This document shows, piece after piece, positions 1 through 6,807 of a stretch of 11,076 bases of DNA; within the stretch, counting starts at the first letter, position 1, and each line of letters opens with the position of its first letter. The notes beneath the pieces were generated by a model, which was given only the letters and a program-made list of their open reading frames with translations, was not told the DNA's origin and did not search any database. Source of the DNA: Stenotrophomonas maltophilia (lineage in GTDB: Bacteria > Pseudomonadota > Gammaproteobacteria > Xanthomonadales > Xanthomonadaceae); contig DGIP01000187.1 in NCBI GenBank assembly GCA_002386405.1, positions 1 to 11,076 on the forward strand. Reading direction: 5' to 3'. A program made the translations under genes and the position numbers.

Positions 1-611
1 GCCTCGGCCGTTGCCGCCGCAGGCACCCCGGCGGCCGCCTGTGGCGCCGGGCGCGGGTAGACGAAGTACCACGCAATCATCCACAGCAGCCCGGCCACGC
101 CGGTGATCCAGAACGCGCTGCGCCAGCCGTAGGTCAATGCAATGCCGCCGATCAACGGCGGCGCCAGCGTCGCGCCGATCATCGCACCGGCGGTGTACAG
201 GCCCAGCGCCAGGCCACGCTGCGGCGCGGGAAACTGCTCCGACACCACTTTGGTGCCCACCGTGTAGTTGCCCGGCTCACCCAGCCCCAGCGCGAAACGC
301 GCCGCGCCCAGCTCGAACGCACTGCGCACGAAGCCGGTGGCGATGTTGGCCAGCGACCACCAGCCCACGAACAGCAGCAGCGCCACGCGCGCACCCAGCC
401 AGTCGGTAACCCGCCCCGCCATCACGTAGGCCGCCGCGTAGGCAAACAGGAACACCTGCACCACGCGGGCGTATTCCAGGTCGCTCATGCCCAGGTCGGC
501 CTGGATGGTGGTGGCCAGGATCGACAGCGCCTGCCGGTCCAGGTAGTTGATCACCGTGGAAAAGAACAGCAGCGCCAGCAGCACCCACTTGGTGTTCCTG
601 CCGCCGGTCAT
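1..611 (-). CDS. MFS transporter of the anion:cation symporter (ACS) type, 5' part only
   Basis: This is an inner-membrane major facilitator, probably a proton symporter for a sugar acid or related organic anion. About 203 codons are present; the left window edge removes the C-terminal half. The reading frame is open from an ATG at 609-611. After a short basic N-terminus (MTGGRNTKW) comes TM1, ending in NYLDRQALS, the signature of hexuronate/galactonate-type ACS carriers. The MFS loop 2-3 motif follows as GRVTDWLGAR, then GLGEPGNYTVG and QRGLALGLYTAGAMIGATLAPP. About six membrane segments are covered. The ATG has no good Shine-Dalgarno; a better ribosome site serves a seven-codon frame that overlaps this ATG (see separate entry). 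The gene lies 97 bases downstream of the IclR gene on the same strand, with its own promoter and operator-like palindrome, so IclR control is likely. Substrate is not determinable here; sugar acid transport is inferred from the family. Confidence 0.88.
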   Translation of the reverse strand, partial: MTGGRNTKWVLLALLFFSTVINYLDRQALSILATTIQADLGMSDLEYARVVQVFLFAYAAAYVMAGRVTDWLGARVALLLFVGWWSLANIATGFVRSAFELGAARFALGLGEPGNYTVGTKVVSEQFPAPQRGLALGLYTAGAMIGATLAPPLIGGIALTYGWRSAFWITGVAGLLWMIAWYFVYPRPAPQAAAGVPAAATAE

Positions 612-631
612 GCGCCCGCACGCTTGGACAT
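608..631 (-). other. Seven-codon leader reading frame (MSKRAGA) overlapping the MFS start
   Basis: An ATG at 629-631 is preceded by GGGGAGG (640-646) with 8 bases between, a better ribosome site than anything in front of the MFS ATG. It reads seven codons, and its TGA stop (608-610) overlaps the MFS ATG (609-611) as ATGA. This could be a leader peptide that couples translation into the MFS gene. It could also mean that the transporter N-terminus begins here and a one-base error or frameshift separates the two frames. The overlap and the ribosome site are seen directly; translation is inferred. Confidence 0.4.
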
Positions 632-659
632 TGCCGATGCCTCCCCTTCGGAAGGCTGC

Positions 660-688
660 AACGTATTGCTATTGTAGCAACATGTCAA
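660..688 (-). promoter_or_regulatory. Promoter of the MFS gene with operator in the spacer
   Basis: Read on the minus strand, a perfect TTGACA (683-688) is followed after exactly 17 bases by TACGTT (660-665), a moderate -10. The spacer consists of TG plus a perfect palindrome. A second reading of the same DNA is the extended -10 sequence TGCTACAAT inside the palindrome. Either way the start point would fall about 20-40 bases upstream of the MFS ATG. The AT-rich stretch stands out from the GC-rich surroundings. Confidence 0.6.
666..680. promoter_or_regulatory. Palindromic operator TTGCTA-TTG-TAGCAA, probable IclR-family site
   Basis: TTGCTATTGTAGCAA is a perfect inverted repeat with 6-base arms and a 3-base centre. 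Outer bases partly continue the symmetry (AC at 661-662 pairs with GT at 684-685, and T664 with A682). It lies between the -35 and -10 of the MFS promoter, the classic place for repression. The nine bases TTGCTATTG recur in front of the IclR gene (1465-1473), which points to the neighbouring IclR protein as the binder. That assignment is inference; no IclR consensus was matched. Confidence 0.55.
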
Positions 689-689
689 A

Positions 690-700
690 CCGCACTGCGG
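690..700. repeat. Short inverted repeat CCGCA-C-TGCGG upstream of the MFS -35
   Basis: An 11-base perfect inverted repeat lies just upstream of the TTGACA at 683-688 and close to the IclR stop at 709. In the sense RNA it would form a small hairpin followed by only three U, too weak to call a terminator. It may be chance, a second regulator site, or a weak end to the IclR message. Confidence 0.3.
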
Positions 701-708
701 CAAAGTCC

Positions 709-1428
709 TCAGCCGATCTCGGCGGCCGCCGCGCGCAATGCCGCCACCAGTTCTTCGGTAGCCGATTCGGGGATCCAGCCGGACATCGCGATGCCCGCAT
801 GCACCGGATCGCCCATGGCGATGGCCACGATGTGGTGGTCGCGCTCGTCGGCCACGTGCACGCGTGCATGCCCCTGCCGCCTGGTCTGTTCCAGGGTGGC
901 CAGCAGCTGCTCGATCCCCTCCGGGAACATCGGGATGGGGCGGTCGGCGTACAGCTCGCGCACTTCCTCATCGGACAGCTGCGCCAGCAGCACGATGCCA
1001 ATGCCGCTGGTGGTCGCCGGCAGCAGGCCGATGCGGCCCAGGCCCCGCGCCGCCTCGATTCCCGGCGGCGCATGGAACAGGTAGCTGACGCTGTCGTTCC
1101 ACAGCACGCCCAGCGCCACGGTATGGCCGAACCGGCGCAGGTGCTCGAGCACGGGCAGCGCGCGGCGGATCAGCCCGGAGGCGAACAGGCTCTGCGCGGC
1201 CAGCACGTGCATGCCCGGGCCGGCGGTGTATTTACGGTCGGCGGTCTGCCGGGCAATGCCCAGGTAGGCCAGTGTCTTGAGCAGCCGGTTGACCCGGGTG
1301 GGGTTGGCATCCAGCTGCCGGGCCAGTTCGCGGCAGCCCACCGGCTCGGGCGAGGACGCCAGCGCCTGCAGGGTCGCGATACCGTCGATCAGGCTCTGGT
1401 TGGGCTGGGCATTGGGCTTGGTTCGCAT
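709..1428 (-). CDS. IclR-family transcriptional regulator
   Basis: A cytoplasmic DNA-binding regulator of 239 residues, the usual size for IclR proteins. Residues 11-65 form the winged helix-turn-helix (SLIDGIATLQALASSPEPV, then CRELARQLDANPTRVNRLLKT as recognition region, and the wing around DRKYTAG). Residues 75-235 form the effector domain, with family-typical GLLPATTSGIGIVLLAQLSDEEV and a C-terminal HIVAIAMGDPVHAGIAMSG. I chose the ATG at 1426-1428. The frame can be extended to a GTG at 1476, but that extension (LLLVALPPAGKYAF) does not resemble IclR N-termini and its first codons coincide with a suspected operator. It is followed 97 bases later on the same strand by the MFS transporter, its likely target. 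The inducer is unknown; a sugar acid is suggested only by the transporter family. Family is confident, role is inferred. Confidence 0.9.
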   Translation of the reverse strand: MRTKPNAQPNQSLIDGIATLQALASSPEPVGCRELARQLDANPTRVNRLLKTLAYLGIARQTADRKYTAGPGMHVLAAQSLFASGLIRRALPVLEHLRRFGHTVALGVLWNDSVSYLFHAPPGIEAARGLGRIGLLPATTSGIGIVLLAQLSDEEVRELYADRPIPMFPEGIEQLLATLEQTRRQGHARVHVADERDHHIVAIAMGDPVHAGIAMSGWIPESATEELVAALRAAAAEIG

Positions 1429-1460
1429 CCGGAAAGCGTACTTCCCCGCCGGAGGTAATG

Positions 1461-1478
1461 CCACCAATAGCAACACAA
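1461..1478. promoter_or_regulatory. Second copy of the TTGCTATTG motif before the IclR gene
   Basis: CAATAGCAA at 1465-1473 (TTGCTATTG on the minus strand) exactly repeats nine bases of the MFS operator at 666-680. Here the partner arm is degenerate: TTGCTA-TTGG-TGGCAT. It sits about 37 bases upstream of the IclR ATG, in the 63-base gap after the autotransporter stop. It would fit autoregulation by the IclR protein. No convincing -35/-10 pair is visible around it, so the IclR gene could also be read through from upstream. Confidence 0.4.
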
Positions 1479-1491
1479 TGCCCGGTTCCCG

Positions 1492-4464
1492 CTAGAAATC
1501 GAACCGCATCCCCACCGTGCCTTCGATCACCTTGCGCTCCTTCTGACGGCTGCTTTCCAGGTCGCGCGTGTAGTCGGCGACCGCAAACGCGCTGACATTG
1601 GCGTTGAAGCGCGCCACCACCCCGAAGCCGACTTCCAGCGCGCGCGAATCCTGCTGGTTGGTGATGCGGTTGCTGTCGAAGTCGATGCGGTCTTCGCCAT
1701 CGAGCGTCTGCCAGTAGTTGAGCTTGAAGTACGGCTGCCATCCGTTGCCGGCAATGTCATAGTCGGCGGCCAGGCGCAGGCCGACGCGGCCGGTCCAGGC
1801 GTTGTCGGCGTTGAAGCGCAACTGCGCGATCCGGTCGGCGGTATCGTCCACCGAGGTGCGCTGCCAGATCACCTGCACCTGCGGTTCCAGCCACCAGGCC
1901 GACTGGCCAAACCGCAGCAGCGGCTTGCCCAGCTCAACCGACGCCGTGGTGCCGTCACCGTCCACGTCGATTCCGATGCCACGCGCGGAGGTGGCCTCGC
2001 CGTCGTAACGGCTCTGCATGACCACCACGTCCAGGTAACCGCCCGCGCTGCCGGTGCGGGTCCAGTACAGGCCCACGTGCTTGTCATCCAGGCGGGTGCT
2101 GCCCACCGCGACGTTTTCCCAGCCGATCGCAAAGCCATTGACGTTGCCCTGCGCGCGGGTGCGGCCGACAAAGACGCCGAACTGATCGCGGCGGCTGTCG
2201 TCGGCGTTGGCGTACAGGTCCAACCCGGCCTGCACGCCCTGGATGTCACCGTCGAACCCGGGCTGCGCATCGCCCTCCCAATGCTGGTCGTGGCTTTGCC
2301 CGACCAGCCGTGCCCATGCCGCGCGGACACCGCCCTGCCCCGCCAGGATGCGCTGCTCGCCCTGGCGTTCGTGGAAGGTTCCCAGGCTGGCCAGGCTGGT
2401 CTCGCGCAACAGCGGCGGCACTACCGAGTACTCGCTGGTCTCCAGCCGGTACAGGGGCACGATGGCCTCTTCGGAAGGACGTGCATCCGGCGTCGGCGGC
2501 ACCGCCAGCGGGCCGGGAATGGCGGCCACCTCGGTCGGTACCGGCGGTGGCACCTCTACCTGCGGTTCCGGCACCGGCGGCGGCGCGGCCGGTTCCGGTG
2601 GGGGTGCCGGCTCCGCGGCCACCGGGTCTGGATTCTCGGGGACATCCGGTGAGGGGGGCGGCGGCAGCGCAGGCGGCGGCGCCCCCTGCGCCTCCGGCGG
2701 CGGTGGCTCAGGCGTCACCGAGCCCAGACCCGTCGGCGGTGAAGTCGCCGCGGCGACCGCTCCGTTGACCAGGGTCGAACGCAGGTACCAGTTCTCGCCA
2801 CTCCCTGCGCTGACGCCGCCCTTGAACAGGAAATATTCAAATGCACCGGCCGCCACCGGGCTGTACAACGCGAACGCGTTGGCGCTGGTGCTGGCACCGT
2901 TGATCGCCTGCACCACCAGGATGCCGTCGGCCACCGTTTCGGCACCTGCGCCGCCCGCATTGAGGATGCCCACGCCGGTGGTGCCGTCGGCAACGCCGTT
3001 GGAGATCACCAGCCGGTCCGACGCGGAGTCGTCCGCGCCCAGCACCGTGTCCAGGTACAGCGCGCCGCCGTTGCCGGTGTAGTTGCCGGCGATGGTGAAC
3101 GCGTCGCCCGCACCGTTGGTGCTATTGGTCAGGTCGATCCGCCCTGCGTTGGTCACGCTCACCGGCAATGCAGCGTTGAAGGCAACGATGCTGGCATTGA
3201 CGCCACCACCGAACAGCGTGCTGGTGGGGTCGACGTCGAGCGTTCCGGTGCCGCTGGCGCTGTCGCCCAGGCCCAGGTCGCCATCGAAGGTGAGCTGGGT
3301 GTCATTGCGCAGCGCCACCGCTTCCCAACCGGTGAAACGCGCCACGCCGCTGGTCTTGACGTTGTCCATGCTCAAGGTGTCATTGCCCAGGCCACCGGCG
3401 AAGCCGGGCAATGCGCCCAGGTGGGCGACGTTGAGATCGGCCAGCACAGCCGTGTCGTCTCCCTCGCCCATGTCGACCAGGCCATGCACCACCCCACCGC
3501 CGCTCCAGTCCACACGGTCATTGCCGAAGCTGAGGCGGATCTCGCCACGCACGGTGCCGCCGGTGATGGTCACCGAATCGTTGCCGCCGCTGACGCTGAT
3601 GTTGCCGCCGATGTAACCATCGGACAGCACGATGGTGTCGTTGCCGAAACCGGTGACGAGGTTGCCGTCGATGGTGCCGCCGGACATCAGGAAGGTGTTG
3701 TCTTCCAGCTTCATGTTGACCCGGCCGATGCGGCCGCCGGTCATTTCGCCGTAATCACCGTCATCGAACGCGCCGACGATGCGCCCGTCGGTCATGCGGA
3801 AGCGGTCGAGTCCATCGCCCTGCAGCAACGCACCGATGGTGCCGCCGGTCATCAGGAACGTATCGATGCCCGACCCCTGTTGTACCGTGCCGGTCACCGT
3901 CCCGCCGCTGACCTCCAGGCTGTCCTGGCCATCGCCCTGGTCGATGCGGTCCATCGTTCCGTCGCGGATGACGATGGCGTCGCTCCCTACGCCCTGGAGA
4001 ACGCCGCCGCTGAGCGTACCGCCCAGCATCTCGAACCGGTCGGCGCCGGTCCCGAAAATGATGCCGCTGGATCCACTGATGACGCCGCGGTTGATGACGG
4101 TCGTGGCCGCATTGGTCACGATGGCGCCGCCGCCGGTGTTGCTGATCGTGCCGCGGTTGTCGATCAGATGCCCCGCCCCGCCATTGAGACCGATCGATGC
4201 GCCTCCGGCGACCACCAATTGCGCACCGCTCTCTACGTTGATGGTGACGTTGCTGGAGCCAACCACACTGGTGATGGCGGTAGTCTGCGGACTCGGCGGA
4301 CTCGCTGTACAGGTGACGGTCTGGCCAGTCGCCGGTGCGGTGTTATCGCAACCGGCCCAGGCGGGACTGGTGGCTGCCAGCAGCGCGGCGCCACAGGCCA
4401 GGCGGGTGATACGGCCGATGCAGTCGGCCAACGGGTGCTTCGACAACACGATCCTGGGGCGCAT
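1492..4464 (-). CDS. Type V autotransporter with repeat-rich beta-helix passenger
   Basis: An outer-membrane/surface protein of 990 residues. Residues 1-37 are a signal peptide (hydrophobic LACGAALLAATSPAWA, cleavage before GCDN). A cysteine pair (39 and 52) frames a CDNTAPATGQTVTC cap seen in many xanthomonad autotransporters. Residues about 125-345 carry ten repeats of about 20 residues with GGT(I/V)xG and GxGxD elements, expected to form a parallel beta-helix. Residues 575-664 are a Pro-rich linker, followed by PLYRLETSEYSVVPPLLRE and a C-terminal beta-barrel (about 690-990) ending in GMRFDF, with the terminal Phe needed for barrel assembly. I chose the ATG at 4462-4464 because AAGGA lies 7 bases upstream; the ATG at 4482 has no Shine-Dalgarno. 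No protease or lipase active-site motif is evident, so adhesion or surface interaction is a guess. It lies 130 bases after nagX on the same strand. Confidence 0.9.
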   Translation of the reverse strand: MRPRIVLSKHPLADCIGRITRLACGAALLAATSPAWAGCDNTAPATGQTVTCTASPPSPQTTAITSVVGSSNVTINVESGAQLVVAGGASIGLNGGAGHLIDNRGTISNTGGGAIVTNAATTVINRGVISGSSGIIFGTGADRFEMLGGTLSGGVLQGVGSDAIVIRDGTMDRIDQGDGQDSLEVSGGTVTGTVQQGSGIDTFLMTGGTIGALLQGDGLDRFRMTDGRIVGAFDDGDYGEMTGGRIGRVNMKLEDNTFLMSGGTIDGNLVTGFGNDTIVLSDGYIGGNISVSGGNDSVTITGGTVRGEIRLSFGNDRVDWSGGGVVHGLVDMGEGDDTAVLADLNVAHLGALPGFAGGLGNDTLSMDNVKTSGVARFTGWEAVALRNDTQLTFDGDLGLGDSASGTGTLDVDPTSTLFGGGVNASIVAFNAALPVSVTNAGRIDLTNSTNGAGDAFTIAGNYTGNGGALYLDTVLGADDSASDRLVISNGVADGTTGVGILNAGGAGAETVADGILVVQAINGASTSANAFALYSPVAAGAFEYFLFKGGVSAGSGENWYLRSTLVNGAVAAATSPPTGLGSVTPEPPPPEAQGAPPPALPPPPSPDVPENPDPVAAEPAPPPEPAAPPPVPEPQVEVPPPVPTEVAAIPGPLAVPPTPDARPSEEAIVPLYRLETSEYSVVPPLLRETSLASLGTFHERQGEQRILAGQGGVRAAWARLVGQSHDQHWEGDAQPGFDGDIQGVQAGLDLYANADDSRRDQFGVFVGRTRAQGNVNGFAIGWENVAVGSTRLDDKHVGLYWTRTGSAGGYLDVVVMQSRYDGEATSARGIGIDVDGDGTTASVELGKPLLRFGQSAWWLEPQVQVIWQRTSVDDTADRIAQLRFNADNAWTGRVGLRLAADYDIAGNGWQPYFKLNYWQTLDGEDRIDFDSNRITNQQDSRALEVGFGVVARFNANVSAFAVADYTRDLESSRQKERKVIEGTVGMRFDF
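2473..2742 (-). other. Proline-rich linker of the autotransporter
   Basis: This segment encodes residues 575-664 of the autotransporter. By my count 38 of 90 residues are proline, mixed mainly with Ala, Glu and Val (for example PEPPPPEAQGAPPPALPPPP). It separates the passenger from the barrel and probably forms an extended spacer through the periplasm-barrel junction or outside the cell. The DNA is a low-complexity GGC/CGG-rich tract, prone to length change and to spurious long antisense frames. Confidence 0.8.
3445..4035 (-). repeat. Degenerate 60-bp tandem repeat encoding about ten passenger coils
   Basis: The passenger contains GG or DG turns at a spacing of 20, 19, 20, 19, 17, 19, 20, 20 and 20 residues (LGGTLSG, RDGTMD, SGGTVTG, TGGTIG, TDGRIVG, TGGRIG, SGGTIDG, SDGYIGG, TGGTVRG, SGGGVVHG). 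Each is preceded by an acidic block such as GSDAIVI, GIDTFLM, GNDTIVL or GDDTAVL. The period corresponds to one coil of a beta-helix. At DNA level the copies are visible as recurring GTGCCGCCGGTCAT-like stretches on the plus strand, but they have diverged, so recent expansion is not evident. Confidence 0.8.
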
Positions 4465-4471
4465 GACCCGA

Positions 4472-4476
4472 TCCTT
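4472..4476 (-). promoter_or_regulatory. Ribosome binding site that decides the autotransporter start
   Basis: AAGGA on the minus strand lies 7 bases upstream of the ATG at 4462-4464. The first in-frame ATG (4480-4482) is preceded by the pyrimidine-rich TTCCTTCCT and has no site, so the shorter protein is preferred. Confidence 0.6.
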
Positions 4477-4498
4477 TTCCATAGGAAGGAATACGGCT

Positions 4499-4554
4499 GT
4501 ACGACTACGCGTGCGCTTTCAGTAAAACTACTGCCCCCGTGCGCGTAGTCTTAC
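4499..4554. repeat. Large nested inverted repeat between nagX and the autotransporter
   Basis: Perfect arms GACTACGCG (4503-4511) and CGCGTAGTC (4542-4550) share one centre with an inner pair, CAGTA (4520-4524) and TACTG (4529-4533), around the loop AAAC. Outside the main arms GTA/TAC (4499-4501, 4552-4554) also pair. Two further positions next to the long arms are G-U wobbles only if the plus strand is transcribed. No U-run follows on either strand, so it is not a standard terminator. It could be an operator, an RNA processing or attenuation hairpin, or a degenerate mobile repeat. It occupies most of the 130-base gap, in which I see no convincing promoter. Confidence 0.6.
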
Positions 4555-4594
4555 TGTCCAGGATGTGATGGCCGGGTATAGAAACCGTGAGGGG

Positions 4595-5662
4595 TCAGAT
4601 CTTGAGGTAGATCCGTCGCGCATCCAGTACCCAGGCGACCACCCACCAGGCCAGGACGAAGCCCACCGCGCACAGCAGCGACGCGAGTTCCGGCATCGAA
4701 GGCAACCGCTGCAGCAGCGCGGCGTAACACGCCGCCCAGGCGCCACTGGCGATCAGTACCAGCGCCATCACCGACGAACCCAGGTAGGCGGCAATCGCGT
4801 TGACGCCGAAACGGCGGCCCACTGCAGGCCAGCGCTGGCGGTCAACGAGAAAATGCGCCAGCAGCAGCGCCATGATCGACAGGCCACCGGTCCACAGCAC
4901 GTAGCTGGGCGTCCACAGGTTCTTGTTGAGCGGCAGCACCGGTGCCAGCAACAGGCCGCCGCCCAGCAGTACCAGCCCCAACCCCGCCAGCGCGCCCAGG
5001 CTGCCGGCACGCAGCCAGCGCCCCGCAATCAGCCCCAGCAACGTGGTGGCGATGGCACCGGCGCTGCTGAGCAGGCCTTCCGGGTCATGCCCGAGCCTGG
5101 TGATGGCGTCGTACTTGTAGAGAAACGGTGCGAACAGCGCGGTATCGACGCGACTGACCGGGTTGAGCCACGGCTCCAGCGTATCGGCTCCCAGCAGCAG
5201 CGCCGCATAGCCCAGCAACAGGCCGCCCAATACCGCCCACTGCGTGCGTTGCCGGGTGTGGATGGCCAGCAGGCCGACCACCGCCACGCACAGCGCGATC
5301 CGCTGCAGCACGCCCCACAGCCGGTAGGCCGGCAGCTCGAACAGCCACCACGCCAGCACGTGCAGCAGCGCGCCAGCGACAAGGATGCGCAGCGCACGTT
5401 GCAGCAGCGTACGGCCCAGCGCCGGGCGCAGGTCGGGATCAGTGGCGCGTGGCACCAGGCTGAAGGCCATCGAGACGCCGGCAATGAACAGGAACAGCGG
5501 GAAAATCAGATCGGTCGGCGTGAAGCCATGCCAGTCCGCATGCAGCAGCGGCGCGTACACATGGCCCCAGTCGCCAGGGTTGTTGACCAGCAGCATGGCG
5601 GCCACGGTCAGCCCGCGCAGGGCATCGATGGAGCCCATGCGCGAGGAGGATGGAATGCTCAT
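4595..5662 (-). CDS. nagX: NagX, HGSNAT-like (DUF5009) membrane acyltransferase
   Basis: A polytopic inner-membrane protein of 355 residues with about ten hydrophobic segments, related to heparan-alpha-glucosaminide N-acetyltransferase. Family motifs appear in order: RMGSIDALRGLTVAAML (8-24), NNPGDW (27-32), LLHADWHGFTPTDLIFPLFL (39-58), RLWGVLQRIAL, GHDPEGLLSSAGAI and PLNKNLWTPSYVL. His41 aligns with the catalytic His of the animal enzyme (HASWNG-like context), so transacetylase activity may be retained. Genes of this type recur in proteobacterial GlcNAc operons under the name nagX; their role has been treated as unsettled. Its ATG overlaps the nagA stop (ATGA, 5659-5662) and a GAGG lies 4 bases upstream, so the two are translationally coupled. 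It is the last gene of the nag operon. Family assignment is firm; acetylation of glucosamine is inference. Confidence 0.9.
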   Translation of the reverse strand: MSIPSSSRMGSIDALRGLTVAAMLLVNNPGDWGHVYAPLLHADWHGFTPTDLIFPLFLFIAGVSMAFSLVPRATDPDLRPALGRTLLQRALRILVAGALLHVLAWWLFELPAYRLWGVLQRIALCVAVVGLLAIHTRQRTQWAVLGGLLLGYAALLLGADTLEPWLNPVSRVDTALFAPFLYKYDAITRLGHDPEGLLSSAGAIATTLLGLIAGRWLRAGSLGALAGLGLVLLGGGLLLAPVLPLNKNLWTPSYVLWTGGLSIMALLLAHFLVDRQRWPAVGRRFGVNAIAAYLGSSVMALVLIASGAWAACYAALLQRLPSMPELASLLCAVGFVLAWWVVAWVLDARRIYLKI

Positions 5663-6807
5663 GCGTCCTCGCGCTGGCCGGCAATCCAGGTGGCGCGCAC
5701 CTGCAGCGCCTCGTCGAGCAGCACCAGGTCGGCCTGGTAGCCTTCGGCGATCTCACCCAGGCGATCATCGACGTTGAGGAACTGCGCCGGATAGCGCGAC
5801 GCCATCCGCACGGCCTCCTCCAGCGACAGGCCCAACAGCTGCACCGTATTGCGCACGGCCGTGGCCATGTCCAGCGCCGAACCGGCGAGCGAACCGGCCG
5901 CATTGCGCACCACCCCGTCCACGGCGGTGATCACTTCGCCATAGAGTTCGTAGCTGGGGTTGTCGGCACCCACCGGCGGCATCGCATCGGTGACCAGCAT
6001 GACCTTGCCCTGCGGCTTGGTCGCCAGCGCCACGCGCAGGCTGGCCGGGTGCACGTGCACGCCGTCGGCGATGATGCCGACCCAGCTGCCGCGATCTTCC
6101 AGTGCCGCGCCCACGGCGCCGGGTTCACGCCCGGTCAGCGGTGACATCGCGTTGTACAGATGGGTGAAACCGCGGATGCCGGCATCCAGCCCTGCGCGTG
6201 CTTCCTCATATGTTGCCGCGGTGTGCCCGGCGGCCACGATCACGCCGCGTTCGACCAGCGCGCGGATGCTGTCCAGCGGCACCCGCTCCGGGGCCAGGGT
6301 CAGCACGGTCACGCCATTGTCGAGCGAGGCCGCCATGGCGATCTCGTCGGCATCGGGCACGCGGAACTTGTTGGCATCGTGCGTGCCCTTGCGCGCCGGT
6401 GCGATGTACGGCCCTTCCAGGTGGATGCCGATCACCCCGGGCACGCCGTCGGCAATGGCCTGGCGGGTCGCGTCGATCGCCTTGCGCATCACCTGCACAT
6501 CGTCGCTGATCAGCGTCGGCAGCAGCGCGGTGGTACCGAAGCGGCGGTGCGCGGCGGCCAGCGTGCGCAGGCTCTCCACGTCGGGCGTGTTGTTGAACAG
6601 CACGCCACCACCACCATTGACCTGCGCATCGATGAACCCGGGCAGCAGCCAGCCACCGCCCAGGTCCACCTGCTCGGCCGCACTGCCCAGCTGCGGCGCG
6701 GCGTCGGACACCAGCGCGGTGATGCGCCCGGCTTCGATCACCACCGCGAGGTCATCGCGGAAGCCGTCGGCGGTGAGGATGCGGGCATTGCGCAGGACGG
6801 TCTTCAT
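5659..6807 (-). CDS. nagA: N-acetylglucosamine-6-phosphate deacetylase NagA
   Basis: A cytoplasmic metal-dependent amidohydrolase of 382 residues that converts GlcNAc-6-phosphate to glucosamine-6-phosphate and acetate. The expected motifs are present in order: PGFIDAQVNGGGG (56-68), HLEGPYI with metal ligand Glu131, GHTAATYEEA with His195, FTHLYNAMSPLTGREPG with His216, ADGVHVHP with His251, and the catalytic Asp274 in LVTDAMPP. Length and residue spacing match the E. coli enzyme closely. The ATG at 6805-6807 overlaps the nagB-II stop by one base (TGATG), with GGAG 8 bases upstream (6816-6819). It feeds directly into NagB-II. All catalytic residues I can identify are intact. Confidence 0.97.
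   Translation of the reverse strand: MKTVLRNARILTADGFRDDLAVVIEAGRITALVSDAAPQLGSAAEQVDLGGGWLLPGFIDAQVNGGGGVLFNNTPDVESLRTLAAAHRRFGTTALLPTLISDDVQVMRKAIDATRQAIADGVPGVIGIHLEGPYIAPARKGTHDANKFRVPDADEIAMAASLDNGVTVLTLAPERVPLDSIRALVERGVIVAAGHTAATYEEARAGLDAGIRGFTHLYNAMSPLTGREPGAVGAALEDRGSWVGIIADGVHVHPASLRVALATKPQGKVMLVTDAMPPVGADNPSYELYGEVITAVDGVVRNAAGSLAGSALDMATAVRNTVQLLGLSLEEAVRMASRYPAQFLNVDDRLGEIAEGYQADLVLLDEALQVRATWIAGQREDA

Noticed and set aside
547..1458. 303-codon plus-strand frame opposite the IclR gene and the MFS start
   Set aside because: Low-complexity antisense composition, and it runs through the IclR coding region and the promoter palindrome.
2207..3082. Gly/Ser-rich plus-strand frame opposite the autotransporter linker
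   Set aside because: It is the reverse complement of the proline codon tract; the Gly-rich stretch is a by-product.
3445..4035. RTX toxin-type calcium repeats secreted by a type I system
   Set aside because: The period is about 20 residues, not nine, and the protein has a signal peptide and a C-terminal beta-barrel, so it is a type V autotransporter.
4499..4554. Rho-independent terminator of the nag operon
   Set aside because: No run of T follows the arms on either strand, and the long stem is interrupted.
4499..4554. SMAG-type GTAG repeat of Stenotrophomonas
   Set aside because: GTAG is present but inside the arms, not at one end of a GC-rich stem, and no second copy occurs in the window.
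4565..5740. 391-codon plus-strand frame opposite nagX
   Set aside because: Gln/Arg/His-rich antisense shadow of nagX with no domain and no ribosome site.
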